Shown: piece by piece, positions 43,898 through 54,520 of the stretch
Layout of the letters: each line of letters opens with the position of its first letter
How positions within the stretch are numbered: position 1 is the stretch's first letter
Origin: Phytophthora colocasiae
Taxonomy: Eukaryota > Oomycota > Peronosporomycetes > Peronosporales > Peronosporaceae
Length of the DNA: 64,000 bases
Direction of reading: 5' to 3'
NCBI GenBank assembly: GCA_018806915.1
Contig: JAGKQI010000097.1
Span: forward strand, 806,001-870,000
Notes under the pieces: generated by a model
Told to the model about the DNA's origin: nothing
Databases searched by the model: none
The model's input: the letters and a program-made list of their open reading frames with translations, nothing else
Translations under genes and position numbers: made by a program

Positions 43898-44213
43898 TGT
43901 AACGGGGTTACATTGAAGAGTGACTTTAGTCACTCTTCCGAAGTGGATACATTTGGTGTGTCACACATCATGGTGACACGTGGCAGGTGGCTCCGCAGCC
44001 ACCTATCACCTTCTATATAGGTTACACTATAGATATCTTTTAGTTTGTATTGCAGGCCAAGCTAACAAGTATCTATAATATATTCAGTCTTAAATCTACC
44101 TAATCTTTAGTTAGTCTCCCCAAGTCTTTGGGGACCGAGTGAACTGCCGTTCACTAGGAGTTTGTATACTCCAAGCCTTCCTCTGTGTGAAGTGCTGTGT
44201 GACCCCCGTCACA
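43898..44213 (+). repeat. Gypsy-3 5' LTR
   Basis: Contains stem-loops, for example 43915-43938 (11-bp stem, 2-nt loop), 43985-44004 (8-bp stem) and the terminal GTGTGACCCCCGTCACAC. TGGTAGCACTTG just inside may be the primer binding site. Confidence 0.93.
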
Positions 44214-44297
44214 CTTGGTAGCACTTGTAGTCAATCCTACGCCTACGCGGGTAGATTGATTACCTGAATCCTCTGTGGCCAGAAGTAGTTGGCCACC

Positions 44298-45302
44298 ATG
44301 GATCGAAGTGAGTTTCCTCACTTGACCGACTCTCAGTTTGAGTCGGCCCGGAAGATGGCGGGCATCTTTGGGATGGATGCCTTCCGAAGCTTGGCGGCGG
44401 CGACGCCGGCCGAGCAGGTCGAACGCGTGGCGGCGTTCGACATGTACGAACGTGGGCTCATTGAGCACGTTCGAGGAACCTTTGAGGCTCCTGTGGTTGA
44501 ACCGAGGCCGGTTCAACCCAAGCCTTTAAGACTCAAGGTTCTTCCCTATGAAGGGAAAGAAGGTGAAAACCTTCACTTCTGGATCCGAGAAGTTGAGCTC
44601 GCCATGGAGGCGGCTCTCATCTCGGTGGAGCGACTTCGGGTCGCTTTCGCGCTGTCTAACCTCGGGGGTCGAGCGAAGACATGGGCGTACACGCGCGAAG
44701 CGACGTCGCCTGGATGTTTTACATCCTGGGCCCAGCTGTGCGAACAGCTTCGGGCCGCATTCCTCCCGGCGAACTATGAGTATCGCCAGCGGTCACGCTT
44801 CCTAGCCTGCAAGCAAGGGAAACGTGACCTGCACGAGTACATCCAAGAGATGCGCGTTCTCGCGGCATCTCTGGTAGGGAACCCCCTACCTGAACACATC
44901 CAAGTAACTGTGTTCATGGACGGCTTAAGAGTAAGCCCGGCCCGCACGCAACTGTTCCGCGTGCAGGTCAACACGATGGAGGAGGCGATTCAAGTCGCGC
45001 TCCAGGAGGAGTACAGCCATACACAGGCTCAGACTCCTGCCTCTGCGTGACAAGGTCACAGCGGGCCGACGACGGCGTCGGCCAGTGCTCCTGGGAATGG
45101 AGCAGGCTCGGGACCAGCCCCTATGGACTTGGGGCTCGCCGAGCAGAAACGCATCCGCTGTTTCGAGTGCGGGCGTTTCGGACACTTCGCACGTGTCTGC
45201 CCCTCTGGGGGGCAATGGAAGAGGTCTTCCAAGCCTCAAGGCTCTAAGGGCCGCTGGAAGAAGCCGGCGCCCAAGAGTCAGGGGAACTCCGGGGACCAGT
45301 AG
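44298..45302 (+). pseudogene. Gypsy-3 gag with in-frame TGA
   Basis: Starts at the ATG in GCCACCATGG (44298). The capsid-like region has LPYEGKEGENLHFWIREVE, LGGRAKTWAYTR, LRAAFLPANYEYR and LHEYIQEMRVLA. A TGA at 45048-45050 interrupts it after 250 codons. The same frame continues to TAG at 45300 and encodes the CCHC knuckle CFECGRFGHFARVC and a basic tail. The knuckle in the same frame argues that the TGA is a nonsense mutation or a readthrough codon. Confidence 0.85.
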
Positions 45303-45303
45303 G

Positions 45304-45900
45304 GGCGGGGCGCCCTACTGGGGAAACACTAAGTCCCCATGCGGGTGGTGCGGGAGGCACACGCAGTGGAGACTTAGCCCCAGAGAGTCTTGGGACTCTC
45401 AAAGCGGAGAAGGGCAGCGGTGGGCTGCTGGTGGTACACGCGAGTGTACGGGGTTTAACAACCCCTTTAGAGTCTTGATAGACTCTGGGGCGAGCAAGAA
45501 CTTTGCTCGCCGACAAACTGTCGCAAGGAATCGCGGCAAGTTTGAGGACGCTCTACGTGAGAGCGAGGGAAGTGGGCTAGTCGCCGTACGACTAGCCGAT
45601 GGTACGGTGGTGGAAGTACCAAAGGTCCAGGTGGACCTGGCTGTGAAGTTTGAGGACTTCGACAGCGTGGAGTCGTTCATTGTCCTCGAGATGGACAAGT
45701 GCGACTTGATCCTAGGGATGCCGTGGCTTGAGAAGCACGAGCCCTGGATCGATTGGCGCGGCAAAGCCATTGGGGCTAGCCGGCCTGCAGTCTCTGACAG
45801 AGCTTTGGTGAGTCATGTTCCCACCTCTGTCAGGACTAAGGGCGTTCGCTGGAACCGCCAGGACGCGGCAGCGTCCGAGGAGTATTTGGGGCTGGTGTAG
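45304..45900 (+). pseudogene. Gypsy-3 protease region
   Basis: Frame +1 relative to gag. It encodes an aspartic protease with FRVLIDSGASKNF (active-site DSGA), ADGTVVEVPKVQVDL and CDLILGMPWLEKHEPWIDW. It ends at TAG 45898-45900. The pol reading continues directly in the same frame, so protease and RT are separated only by this amber codon. Confidence 0.86.
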
Positions 45901-48900
45901 TCGGTGCTACATCGCCCCACACGAGAAGTGATCGTGGGCCATGGATGGCCGGGGCAACGGGCGGAGGCCCTTGCCCTACGTGTGGAGTCTGCAACGATAG
46001 CAGGGCCCCACGCACGAAGTCGCAGCGACGTACAGGCTGCGACTGTGGTAGTGCCCGAGAGCACTAACCAGGTGGGTAACTTAGGTCCACAAGCGGATCA
46101 AAGAGTTCCGCAGGAAGCCAAGATGGCTCGCGATGCCGAAGTAGTGGCATCGCCAGGCGTACGAGAAGTAGTTCGACGCCAGGTCGCTCAGACCATAACT
46201 GATGCGGGTAACAGAGTTCCGCATGGAGCCACGAGGGCTCGTGATGCCGAAGTAGTGGCATCACCAGGCGTGAGAGAAGTAGTTCCACGCAAGGTCGCTC
46301 AGACCATAACTGATCAGGAAGACACCAAGGGTGCTTCCGATGCGGGTAACGCAGTTCCGCACGGAGCCATGAGGGCTCGTGATGCCATCGTAGTGGCATC
46401 ACCTTGCGTGGGTAAGTTAACCCCACGCCATGGTCGTAAGCCGGGGTTGGTAGAATACCATCCCGAAGAAGTCCACGAGGACTTGGGACAGGAGCTAAAG
46501 GCTCCTAGGTCACAGTCGGTCGAAGAATGCTATCACATCTTCGACGGCGTGACCGGGCATCGCGTGAAGGCGGGGGCCATCGAGTTGGCACCCCTGCCTG
46601 AGGTATCAGAGCTATTGAACCTCGAGGAAGTCGCGATGGAGGACTTTCTGGCCGAGTTGAAGGCCGGGGAGATATCGGAGATGGTTCTCCTTAGGCCGGA
46701 GCCCACTCCAGAGGAGTTGAACTCCTCCTCAGTGATGGACGAAGACGTCCTGGAGGAGTTCCGGAAGCAACGTGCGTCGCGCACGGGCTCCGAGATTCTG
46801 AAGAATCCAAAGGATCCGCTGTATCCTTTAGTGAAGGAGTTTGAGGACGTGGTGTCCAAGGACCCACCCTCAAAGCTCCCACCAGACCGAGGGATCAGGC
46901 ACGAGATTGATCTCGTGCCAGGCACAAAGTATTGTGTCACGCGTCAATGGCCCCTGCCCCGAGAGCAGAGCGACGTCATTGACGCGTTCTTCGCCGCTAA
47001 GGCGAAAGCGGGAATGGTGCGGGAATCGAAGTCCCCGCACTCGACGCCAACCTTCTGTGTTCGCAAGCCGAACGGGAAGTGGCGTCTGGTTCATGCTTAC
47101 AATAAGCTGAACAGCGCGACTGTGCCAGCACAGACGCCGATCCCTCGCAAGGATGTGTTGTTGAACAACATGGCCGGCTGCACGCTGTATAGCGCGCTGG
47201 ATCTGGTGGATGGATACTACCAGATCCTGATGCGGGAGTGTGATATCCCGCTCACGGCCGGGAGCACGCCGAGCGGTATGCTCTGGGAGTGGCTGGTAAT
47301 GCCACAAGGTCTATCCAACGCACCAGCGACCTTCAATCGCTTGGTCACACAGTTGTTTAGACCTTTGCGTGCGTTCACGCAGACGTACTTTGACGATATA
47401 TTCGTCCATAGCCGTGCCGAGGGAGGCAAGACGGCTATAGAGGTGCATCGAGAGCACCTCCGTCGAGTGTTTGAGGTCATGAGAGCTAACAAGCTCTATG
47501 CCAACATCGACAAGTGCGTCTTCGCAGCTGAGGAGATTAAGGTCCTCGGCTGCTTCGTCAGCAGCGTCGGGGTCCGAGCGGATCCTGACAAGGTCAAAGC
47601 CATTGCGGCATGGCCTGTTCCTCGGTCACAGAAGGACCTGAGGAAGTGGTTGGGCTTAGCCAACTACTTGCACAAGTACAGTGCTGGCTATGCGGGACTC
47701 GCAAAGCCTTTGTCGGACCTTCTGAAGAAGGAGGCCGAGTGGTGCTGGGAGCGCCAGCACCAGGATGCTTTTGATAGCATCAAGGCGAGCTTGCAATGCG
47801 CGCCCGTCCTGGCGTTGCCGGACGATGCCAAGTCGTTTAGCGTTGTCTGTGACGCTTCCGACTATGCAATTGGCTGTGCGCTATTGCAACAGGACGATGA
47901 GGGACGAGATAGGGTGATCTCGTTCCAGTCCAGGCAGCCGAAGGCTGCCGAACGGAATTATCCCGTTCACGACAAGGAACTCTTGTCGATGAAGTATGCC
48001 CTTGTCAAGTTCAGGGTGCATCTTCTGGGCTCAAGGCCCTTTGTGGTCTATACGGACCACGCGTCCTTGCGGACAGCCATCCATACGCCGCATTTATCGC
48101 AGCGGATGGCGCGTTGGCTGTCATTCTTCGCGGAGTATAACTTCCGCGTTGAATACAAGCCTGGCAAGCTCACCACGCTTGCCGACGCTTTGTCGCGCAG
48201 GCCCGACTATGAGTTCGCTCATATTAGTCGGGCCACGACGGATCTTTACGATCGAATACGCTTGGCGTATCGGGACGATGACGCCCTCGCCCCTATTGTG
48301 CGGTATTTGTCCGCTGGCACGGATGCCAAGGTCGAATGGCTTACGCCTCGACAGCGGGCACGGCTCCACCGCTATGAGTGGGCCGATGGCCTGCTCCACT
48401 ATCGGGTGGAGCCCGGGGATCCTCCGCGGGTCGTTGTTCCGAACGACGAGGATCTGAAGTATGATATACTTCACGAGGCACACGATGTGCCTTCGAGTGG
48501 CCACTTGGGCCGAGAGAAGACCTATCATGGGGTCTCTCTGATGTTTTGGTGGGCCCACATGTACAAGTGGGTGGCCAAGTACATCAAGACATGTGAAACA
48601 TGTCAGCGCGTGAAGCCAGCGGGGCACGCGTCGGCTCCGCTGCAGAGCCTGCCAGTCCCACTGGACTGCTGGAAGTCGATGAGTCTCGACTTTGTCTTCG
48701 GCCTTCCGGCCGATGACCAGAAGAACACCGGCATTGTGGTGTTTGTATGCCGGTTGAGCAAGATGGTGCATCTTGCTCCGGTCTCTGAGACCATTACCGG
48801 GGAACAAACTGCGAAGTTGTTCCTTGATAGCGTCTTCCGCTATCACGGGTTGCCTGAGACTGTTGTCTCTGACCGCGACCCGCGGTTTACCGCTGCGTTT

Positions 48901-49278
48901 TGGAAAACGCTGTTCCAATTGCTTGGAACACGGTTGACGATGTCAACAGCGGACCATCCGCAGACCGATGGTCAGACTGAGCGCGTCAACCGAGTGGTTG
49001 AGGACGTGCTGCGCAGTGTTTGCGCTGAGGCGCCGCGCTCTTGGTCAGCGCAGCTGCCTATGGTTGAGTTTGCACTCAACAACGCGGTACACGCGTCAAC
49101 GGGGTTCACGCCGTTCTACTTGAACGGGCTTCGAACCCCAGGTGCCGCTCACACTGGGTGGGGCACCGCGGCTTCGAGTAAGTGGGGAGAGGCTCGGAAA
49201 GAGCTTTCCTCCCAGGTTTCCGTGTGGAACCAGCCGCGTTGCGGAAGAAGTTGTCGACATTTGTCGGCAACAGGCTGA
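45901..49278 (+). pseudogene. Gypsy-3 pol: RT, RNase H, integrase
   Basis: An open frame of more than 1,120 codons. An N-terminal spacer holds three copies of a 40-45-residue repeat (about 46080-46420). RT has VRKPNGKWRLVHAYNKLN, ALDLVDGYYQI, MPQGLSNAPATFNRL and catalytic YFDDIF (47386). RNase H has VCDASDYAIGCALLQ. Integrase has the HHCC zinc region (SSGHLGREKTY, CETCQRVKPAG), core aspartates in LDFVFGLP and SDRDPRF and glutamate in TDGQTERVNRV. The usual VDRLS reads VCRLS (Asp to Cys) just after the first strand. The frame breaks near 49195. Confidence 0.9.
46080..46420. repeat. Three coding tandem repeats of about 120-145 bp in Gypsy-3 pol
   Basis: Each unit encodes a variant of VPxxAxxARDAEVVASPGV followed by VAQTITD. 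Each contains the hairpin GATGCC...GGCATC. Confidence 0.88.
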
Positions 49279-50384
49279 ATGTGATCAGCCGGGTGCGAGA
49301 TGCAATGGCACTCGCACAGGACAAGCAAAAGGAGTACTCAGACCAACATGGGAGAGGAAACTTAAGTGTATTTAATGTGGGTGACTTAGTGCTACTCGAC
49401 ACTAGGAACCTACCTCTTAACACTGTTAGCTCCACGGTGAGCAACAAGTTGAAGCATCGCTTCATTGGACCCTTTAAGGTCCTGAGTAGGCACGGTGCTG
49501 CCTACACGATCGACTTGCCTAAGTCGATGACGACCCACCCGACGTTTTATGTGGGTCGTCTGAAGCGGTACCATGACCCTCAGGGTCATGCGGCCCCTCA
49601 AAAGGTTGAAGGCGGCCGCGAGGAGGAGAGTGAACCTCCTCGACGCGAGGTTGAGCGTCAGGCGCCGAGCGCCCCAGGTAATAGGGAGTTTGGTGACTCC
49701 CAGGGGCGAAGCCGTACCCCGGCGGAAGGTACGAGCGGTGTGAATACACCGAGGGGCCAAAGGAGTAGGCCCCTAGGCGAGAGTCGAACGACGACTGGGA
49801 GTACGCGTACGGTTGCGACTCCCGGCGAGACATCGTCGCCTGAAGGTCGTAGACCTCTTGACGAAGAGAGTCAAGTGCCCGCGAAGGGGCACTACGGTCT
49901 ACACGACCATGAAGATCCTGCATCGCGAGACGCAGGTCTTCCAACTGGCGCAAGACACCAGGCAGGTCGGCTGCAGGGGCAGCTTGGCCGCCATGCTCAA
50001 GACCAAGAGCACCCTCAAGCGCAAGGACACGCGCTCGGAGGAGACGGATCTCCTCCTGTTGCTCAGCAACAAGTTGGTCAAGAGGCCCAGTCGAAGGCCT
50101 CTGAGTCCCCAACGTCGGGGACGGCTCGAAAGAGCAGTCGAGCGAGGCCTCCTCCGGCTTTGCTTGACCGGAACGGAGAACGCCACTACCATGTGGAGCG
50201 GGTTCTCCAGGAGCGGCGTCGCGGTGGGAAGCGCCAGCTCCGAGTGAAGTGGCGCGGGTACCCTGCGTCGCAGAGTACCTGGGAGCCGATTGAGCGGCTC
50301 CAGGTTGACTGCCCGAAGGCTGTCGCGTGCTGGGAAGAGGCACGGCGGCAGCCTCGTAAATGTCCGCGGCTTCTTAGCCGCTGA
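49182..50384 (+). pseudogene. Gypsy-3 integrase C-terminus, low-complexity linker and chromodomain
   Basis: Continues integrase after the frame break: LSTFVGNRLNVI, FNVGDLVLLDTRN, KHRFIGPFKVLSRHG, HPTFYVGRLKRYHDP (GPY/F module). A linker of about 190 residues rich in Gly, Ser, Arg and Gln follows, then a chromodomain (HYHVERVLQERR, LRVKWRGYPASQSTWEPIERL). The linker's composition is probably constrained by the antisense coiled-coil ORF on the opposite strand. Confidence 0.85.
49519..50343 (-). CDS. Gypsy-3 antisense ORF, coiled-coil part, overlapping the sense chromodomain ORF
   Basis: An open frame of 274 codons directly opposite the pol linker and chromodomain. Its middle forms a regular coiled coil (LDQLVAEQQEEIRLLRARVL, LRQLEDLRLAMQDLHGRV, LDSLRQEVYDLQATM), and the C-terminal part is rich in Tyr, Ser and Pro. 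Heptad quality is better than chance antisense translation would give, so I treat it as a probable coding region. Two frame changes (near 50340 and 50960) would link it to the antisense ORFs upstream. Confidence 0.5.
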   Translation of the reverse strand: MPLPSTRQPSGSQPGAAQSAPRYSATQGTRATSLGAGASHRDAAPGEPAPHGSGVLRSGQAKPEEASLDCSFEPSPTLGTQRPSTGPLDQLVAEQQEEIRLLRARVLALEGALGLEHGGQAAPAADLPGVLRQLEDLRLAMQDLHGRVDRSAPSRALDSLRQEVYDLQATMSRRESQPYAYSQSSFDSRLGAYSFGPSVYSHRSYLPPGYGFAPGSHQTPYYLGRSAPDAQPRVEEVHSPPRGRLQPFEGPHDPEGHGTASDDPHKTSGGSSST

Positions 50385-51702
50385 ACGGGGTTGGAACACA
50401 GATGTATGTGTTCCATACCCGCGCTCATTGTGAGCGCTGGACTGAGACTCAGTTCTCAGTCGCTCCATCTTATGATGGAGCTGCCGTTTGCCTACGAGGT
50501 GGGCAAACTGGACACGAAGGTCCCGGAGGCGGAGGATGTCCTCCAGGTGATCTTCGTCACGGAGTTTGTGGTACTCCTGGGTTGACTTGACTGTCAACCG
50601 GACCCATTGCCAAAAGAGGTCCTCAGCGTCGACCCACGACGCAGTGTTCTCTGGGAGAACCCATGGGTAACCCCATGTGGGCTTGAGACCACCCTTAGTC
50701 TCAGGCTTCTTGCGAAGCGAGGTGAATTCCTTGAGAGGAATTCGGTGCTGTGCTAGAAGCACGCACCTGGCAACAGAGAGGTTGCCTTGAAAGAGAGGTT
50801 CTTTCTGAACCAAGGCCCGCTCATAGGCGCCTTTGGAGTGTATGGCCCCTATGAGAGGACGTGGGTCCTGGAGCTGCTCGAGATACGCAGCAGCTCGAGC
50901 CTTGATCGGGCGGGTAGTATCCCCGCTGGTGGGCAGAGTCCTCATCGTGTTGATGAGACTCACGTGCGACCGTTGGTGCGGTGCGCATTGGCTGTTGAGC
51001 AGCCTGAAAGAGCTCTTGCTGCTCATCGAGATCGTTAGTGATCTCTTGGGGCTCATGGATGAGCCCCTCCTCCTCATCGGCGTCATCGTCGACGTCGTCG
51101 GGGCCGAAGATCTCTTCGAGCTCCCTTCTCCTTGTCATGTCTTGACAAGGAGACTGTGAAGCATGACGCTTCTTGGAGTTGGTGCTGGGCACCTTCTCCT
51201 CTGCCAGAATGGCCCGGGCGCGTTCGCGCCCTTCAGCAAGTGTCAGATGTCTGACAGGTGGTGGCGTAGTGTCGCCACCACGGCCGCTGGTGTTGTCGGG
51301 AGACTTGGACGCGGTGTCCTTGTCTCCATGGTGCTCCTCCGTGGTTGGAGCACCCGCCGCAGGCTTGCCCTCGGCGTCGCCGTTGTCGCTCTCGTCGCCC
51401 GAGTAGCTGACAAGAGTCGCTTCCTGTTCGGAAGGACTCCAGGAACCGGGACTATGGTCCCTATACTCGAACCGAGGATTCGGTCGAGTATCAGGCGGTA
51501 GGGACGGAGACCTACTGCGCCTTTGGCTAGGGCTAGCCGTCGCAGCAGTGCTGCTGGGCGAGCTAAGAGCCCTGGAGGCCACATCGGTGGCCTCATGAAG
51601 TGCCGAAGCCTTGCCGCGAGGCTTGGCTGGCTTGGAAGTTGGCTTTGCAGCCTTCTTCCGTGAAGACGCTTGCGCGTCTGGGTTTGCACCCTTTGCAGAC
51701 AT
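50340..51702 (-). CDS. Gypsy-3 antisense ORF, N-terminal and middle parts
   Basis: Starts MSAKGANPDAQ at 51702. It begins with a Lys/Ala/Pro-rich then Ser/acid-rich disordered region, and an acidic stretch (DDVDDDADEEEG). After a frame change near 50960 comes a well-composed region with LEQLQDPRPLIGAIHSK, ERALVQKEPLFQGNLS, LKPTWGYPWVLPENTASW, LFWQWVRLTVKS, RLRDLRVQFAHLVGKRQLH. No family is recognised. The sense strand here has no long ORF, so this 1.4 kb is explained only by the antisense frame. It ends facing the pol gene. Confidence 0.6.
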
Positions 51703-51884
51703 GTTGCTGGGCTTCCAAGGAAGCCTGGTACGCGTTGGCAGTGCGCCCTGTGCTCTGTGAGAGCAGAAGCCGCAGCGATAAGAGCTGGCGGCAGGTCGAT
51801 CGATTTCGACATTGAAGAGAGAAATGTGAAAGGGATTTTCTCTCTTCTCTGATTGGACGAGAGTCGAATCTAAGTGGGGGAGGA

Positions 51885-52203
51885 TGTAACGGGGTTACAT
51901 TGAAGAGTGACTTTAGTCACTCTTCCGAAGTGGATACATTTGGTGTGTCACACATCATGGTGACACGTGGCAGGTGGCTCCGCAGCCACCTATCACCTTC
52001 TACAGTATAGGTTACACTATAGATATCTTTTAGTTTGTATTGCAGGCCAAGCTAACAAGTATCTATAATATATTCAGTCTTAAATCTACCTAATCTTTAG
52101 TTAGTCTCCCCAAGTCTTTGGGGACCGAGTGAACTGCCGTTCACTAGGAGTTTGTATACTCCAAGCCTTCCTCTGTGTGAAGTGCTGTGTGACCCCCGTC
52201 ACA
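51885..52203 (+). repeat. Gypsy-3 3' LTR
   Basis: Differs from the 5' LTR by a 3-bp insertion near 52003 (CTACAGTATAGG against CTATATAGG), so this is a fairly recent insertion. Confidence 0.93.
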
Positions 52204-52208
52204 CAAGT

Positions 52209-54494
52209 GCTCACAATTTTACCTGTACCACACAGCAAAACCCGCCACGCCTTTTGTGTGTCCGCGTATCCAACAAATATTCCTCGTAAACTTCGATTAT
52301 CCAATGTTTTTCGCTTTCCGGGTGTCGCTGTTGCCTGCAGCGATTTCACGTGTGTCTCCGTCACGTACGTGTACGCAATTGAACCAAACACTCGAAGTAA
52401 ACTGTAGTCAGGCGCCGTACCATGCCATCTTTCGAAAGGAGTCACTTCACTTCGATGTAGGGGGCTACGGTTTGCTACGTACACCGCCGCATGAACGGCT
52501 TCACCCCAGAACTGTTTCGGTAGCTGAGCAGCAATCAACATCGATCGGACTTTGCGGAACAGTACCCTGAATCGCACCTCCGCGCTGCCATTCTGCTCTG
52601 GTGTACGAGGTGTAGTTGTCCTACGAGCAATTCCTTTCTTGTTACAGTATGCGATCCAGGCGGGAGAAATGAACTCACCCTCGTTATCTGAGTTTACACC
52701 AATGATTCCTCGTCCGTGCTTGTTTTCAGCTTGTTCTACGTATTCCTGAAACTTTTGGATAGCTTCCGATTTGTGCCTTAACAAGTACACAGTCATATAT
52801 CCACTCCAGTCGTCAACGATGAGATGTACATAGCGTTTTCTTCCAAATGAATCCACTTCAATGGCTCCTTTGAGATCTGTGAACACCAATCCGTTAACTT
52901 GCTTGGCATGATCGGTATTCGTGTTTTTGAAGGACGCCCTTTGTTGGTTTGCTCTTATGCATTCGTCACACACTGGAAATTCTCTTAGTTGGCGATCAGA
53001 AATTTGAATCCCTGTTGTGCTCCTTTGTTTAACCAACCTCGCAATATTCTGATAGCCCAAATGACCCAAGCGAGAATGCCACAGCTCAATAGTACTCTGA
53101 CCAACTCCAACGTAAGCGTGAACTTCAGATGTATTCTTTTGATTATGTTCAAACAGATACAGATCCACGTTCGGGTCAATCACCGACCATACAGTGATTC
53201 CATCCTTTTTGAGTGTTGCTCGATCTTCATACGTCTCCAGATCACTTCGGATGCCCTTCTTCCGTAGCTTCCGAACGCTCAACAAATTCTTGGCCAGTGC
53301 AGGTACAAAGTAGCAATTCGAAAGCTCCAATGTCACAAAACCGCCGTTTTCGTCCTGCAGTATTACTTCAGCAGTTCCGACACCGCAGACTTTCACAGCT
53401 GAATCGTCTCCAAGCTGCACATTCGTGTCCATCTCCTCAATTGTACGGAAGTATGACTTTTCACTCGTCATGTGATGCGTAGCTCCGCTGTCCAGCACCC
53501 AATACTGCTTTTGGAGTGTTGCTTTACCACGTTGATCCACATTGAGAATCGTTCCGGTTACCTTTGGGATGATTGCGACGGCTCCCCATTTGACCTCCCT
53601 AGTAGCCTCAGCTACATTTGCACTAGCTGTCTTGTTCGTGTCTGTTTCTCCTCGTTCTTCGTCATGCCGCTGTTTCATGGGGCATTCTCGTCGAAGATGA
53701 CCTTTCTCACGACAGTAGTAGCACACAGAGCTCTTGTTACTGCGTTGTTGGTAGGGATGGCTATGTCGCTGACGGTTGTTCCAGGGATGTTGTTTGGACC
53801 TTTGTTCGAATCCATTTGTCCCTACAGTCGTCGTATTTGCCACAGCCAGCGCTTCATTAAACTTCGCTGCTGCGATATTGGCTCCAACAATCTTTGAGGA
53901 ATTTGTCCCGGTCTTCCTGGTGTCCGCCTCGAGTAGAAGCTTTGCCTGAAGTGTTGGCCAGGTTAGACTCTCTTGGTTCTGGCAAACGGTGACCAGATTG
54001 CTCCACGTACTTGGTAGCGAGTCCAGCATTTGTAGACACTTTTCAGCGTCATCGATCGGTCTCTGAAGTCTTGATAACACCTCTGCTTTGTCTTCGAGCT
54101 CGTTAATGTGACTCTGCATGTCCGATCCGTCTTCGTACTGTAGTGAAATGAACTCTTTGCGCGCCCTAGCAATACTGACTGTACCACTTGCAGCGTACAC
54201 GCGCTCCAAGTGTTCATACACCAGCCATGACCTGTCGTATTTCTTGACTGCTTTCACGGTTGCATTGTCCAGAGAGCTAATCAAGAGGTGAAGTGCCCGC
54301 TTATCGCGTCGAATGAAGTCGTCCTGGTCCCTTGGATGCCAGCGGTTATCGAATCGTTGAGTACTGGTTACAATATCCCAGACACCTTCGGTTTCGAGTA
54401 ACGTTCGGATGCGAATCTTCCACGCTTGATAATCGGGCGTCCTAGAGTCGAAATTCCAGTTTTCCTTCCACGATGATTGCTTCTGCGCATACAT
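52209..54494 (-). pseudogene. Copia-2 gag, protease and integrase
   Basis: Starts MYAQKQSSWKEN at 54494. UBN2-type gag (DYQAWKIRIRTLLE, LISSLDNATV, LDSLPSTWSNLV), CCHC knuckle CYYCREKGHLRREC, protease WVLDSGATHHMTS, GAG-pre-integrase (LWHSRLGHLG, CDECIRANQQ), and integrase with FTDLKGAIE, VNSDNEGEF and PEQNGSAEVRFR. The reading is open without a break until the Gypsy-3 CAAGT duplication. The gene is inactivated only by the nested insertions. Confidence 0.92.
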
Positions 54495-54520
54495 CTTGCG
54501 TTGTTCTTGGGCTTATAACC

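Larger units (their letters stand above)
43898..52203 (+). mobile_element. Gypsy-3: Ty3/Gypsy element made of pervasive short hairpins, with antisense ORFs
   Basis: LTRs of 316 and 319 bp start TGTAACGG and end GTCACA, flanked by the 5-bp duplication CAAGT (43893-43897 and 52204-52208). Gag, protease, RT, RNase H, integrase and chromodomain are on the plus strand. Minus-strand ORFs fill 49519-51702. A clean polypurine tract, GTGGGGGAGGA, precedes the 3' LTR. Short perfect stem-loops recur every 15-30 bases over the whole element. It splits Copia-2 after the integrase. Confidence 0.94.

Noticed and set aside
45900..46420. CRISPR-like array
   Set aside because: The regular repeats are coding, diverged and part of a Gypsy pol frame in a eukaryotic context.
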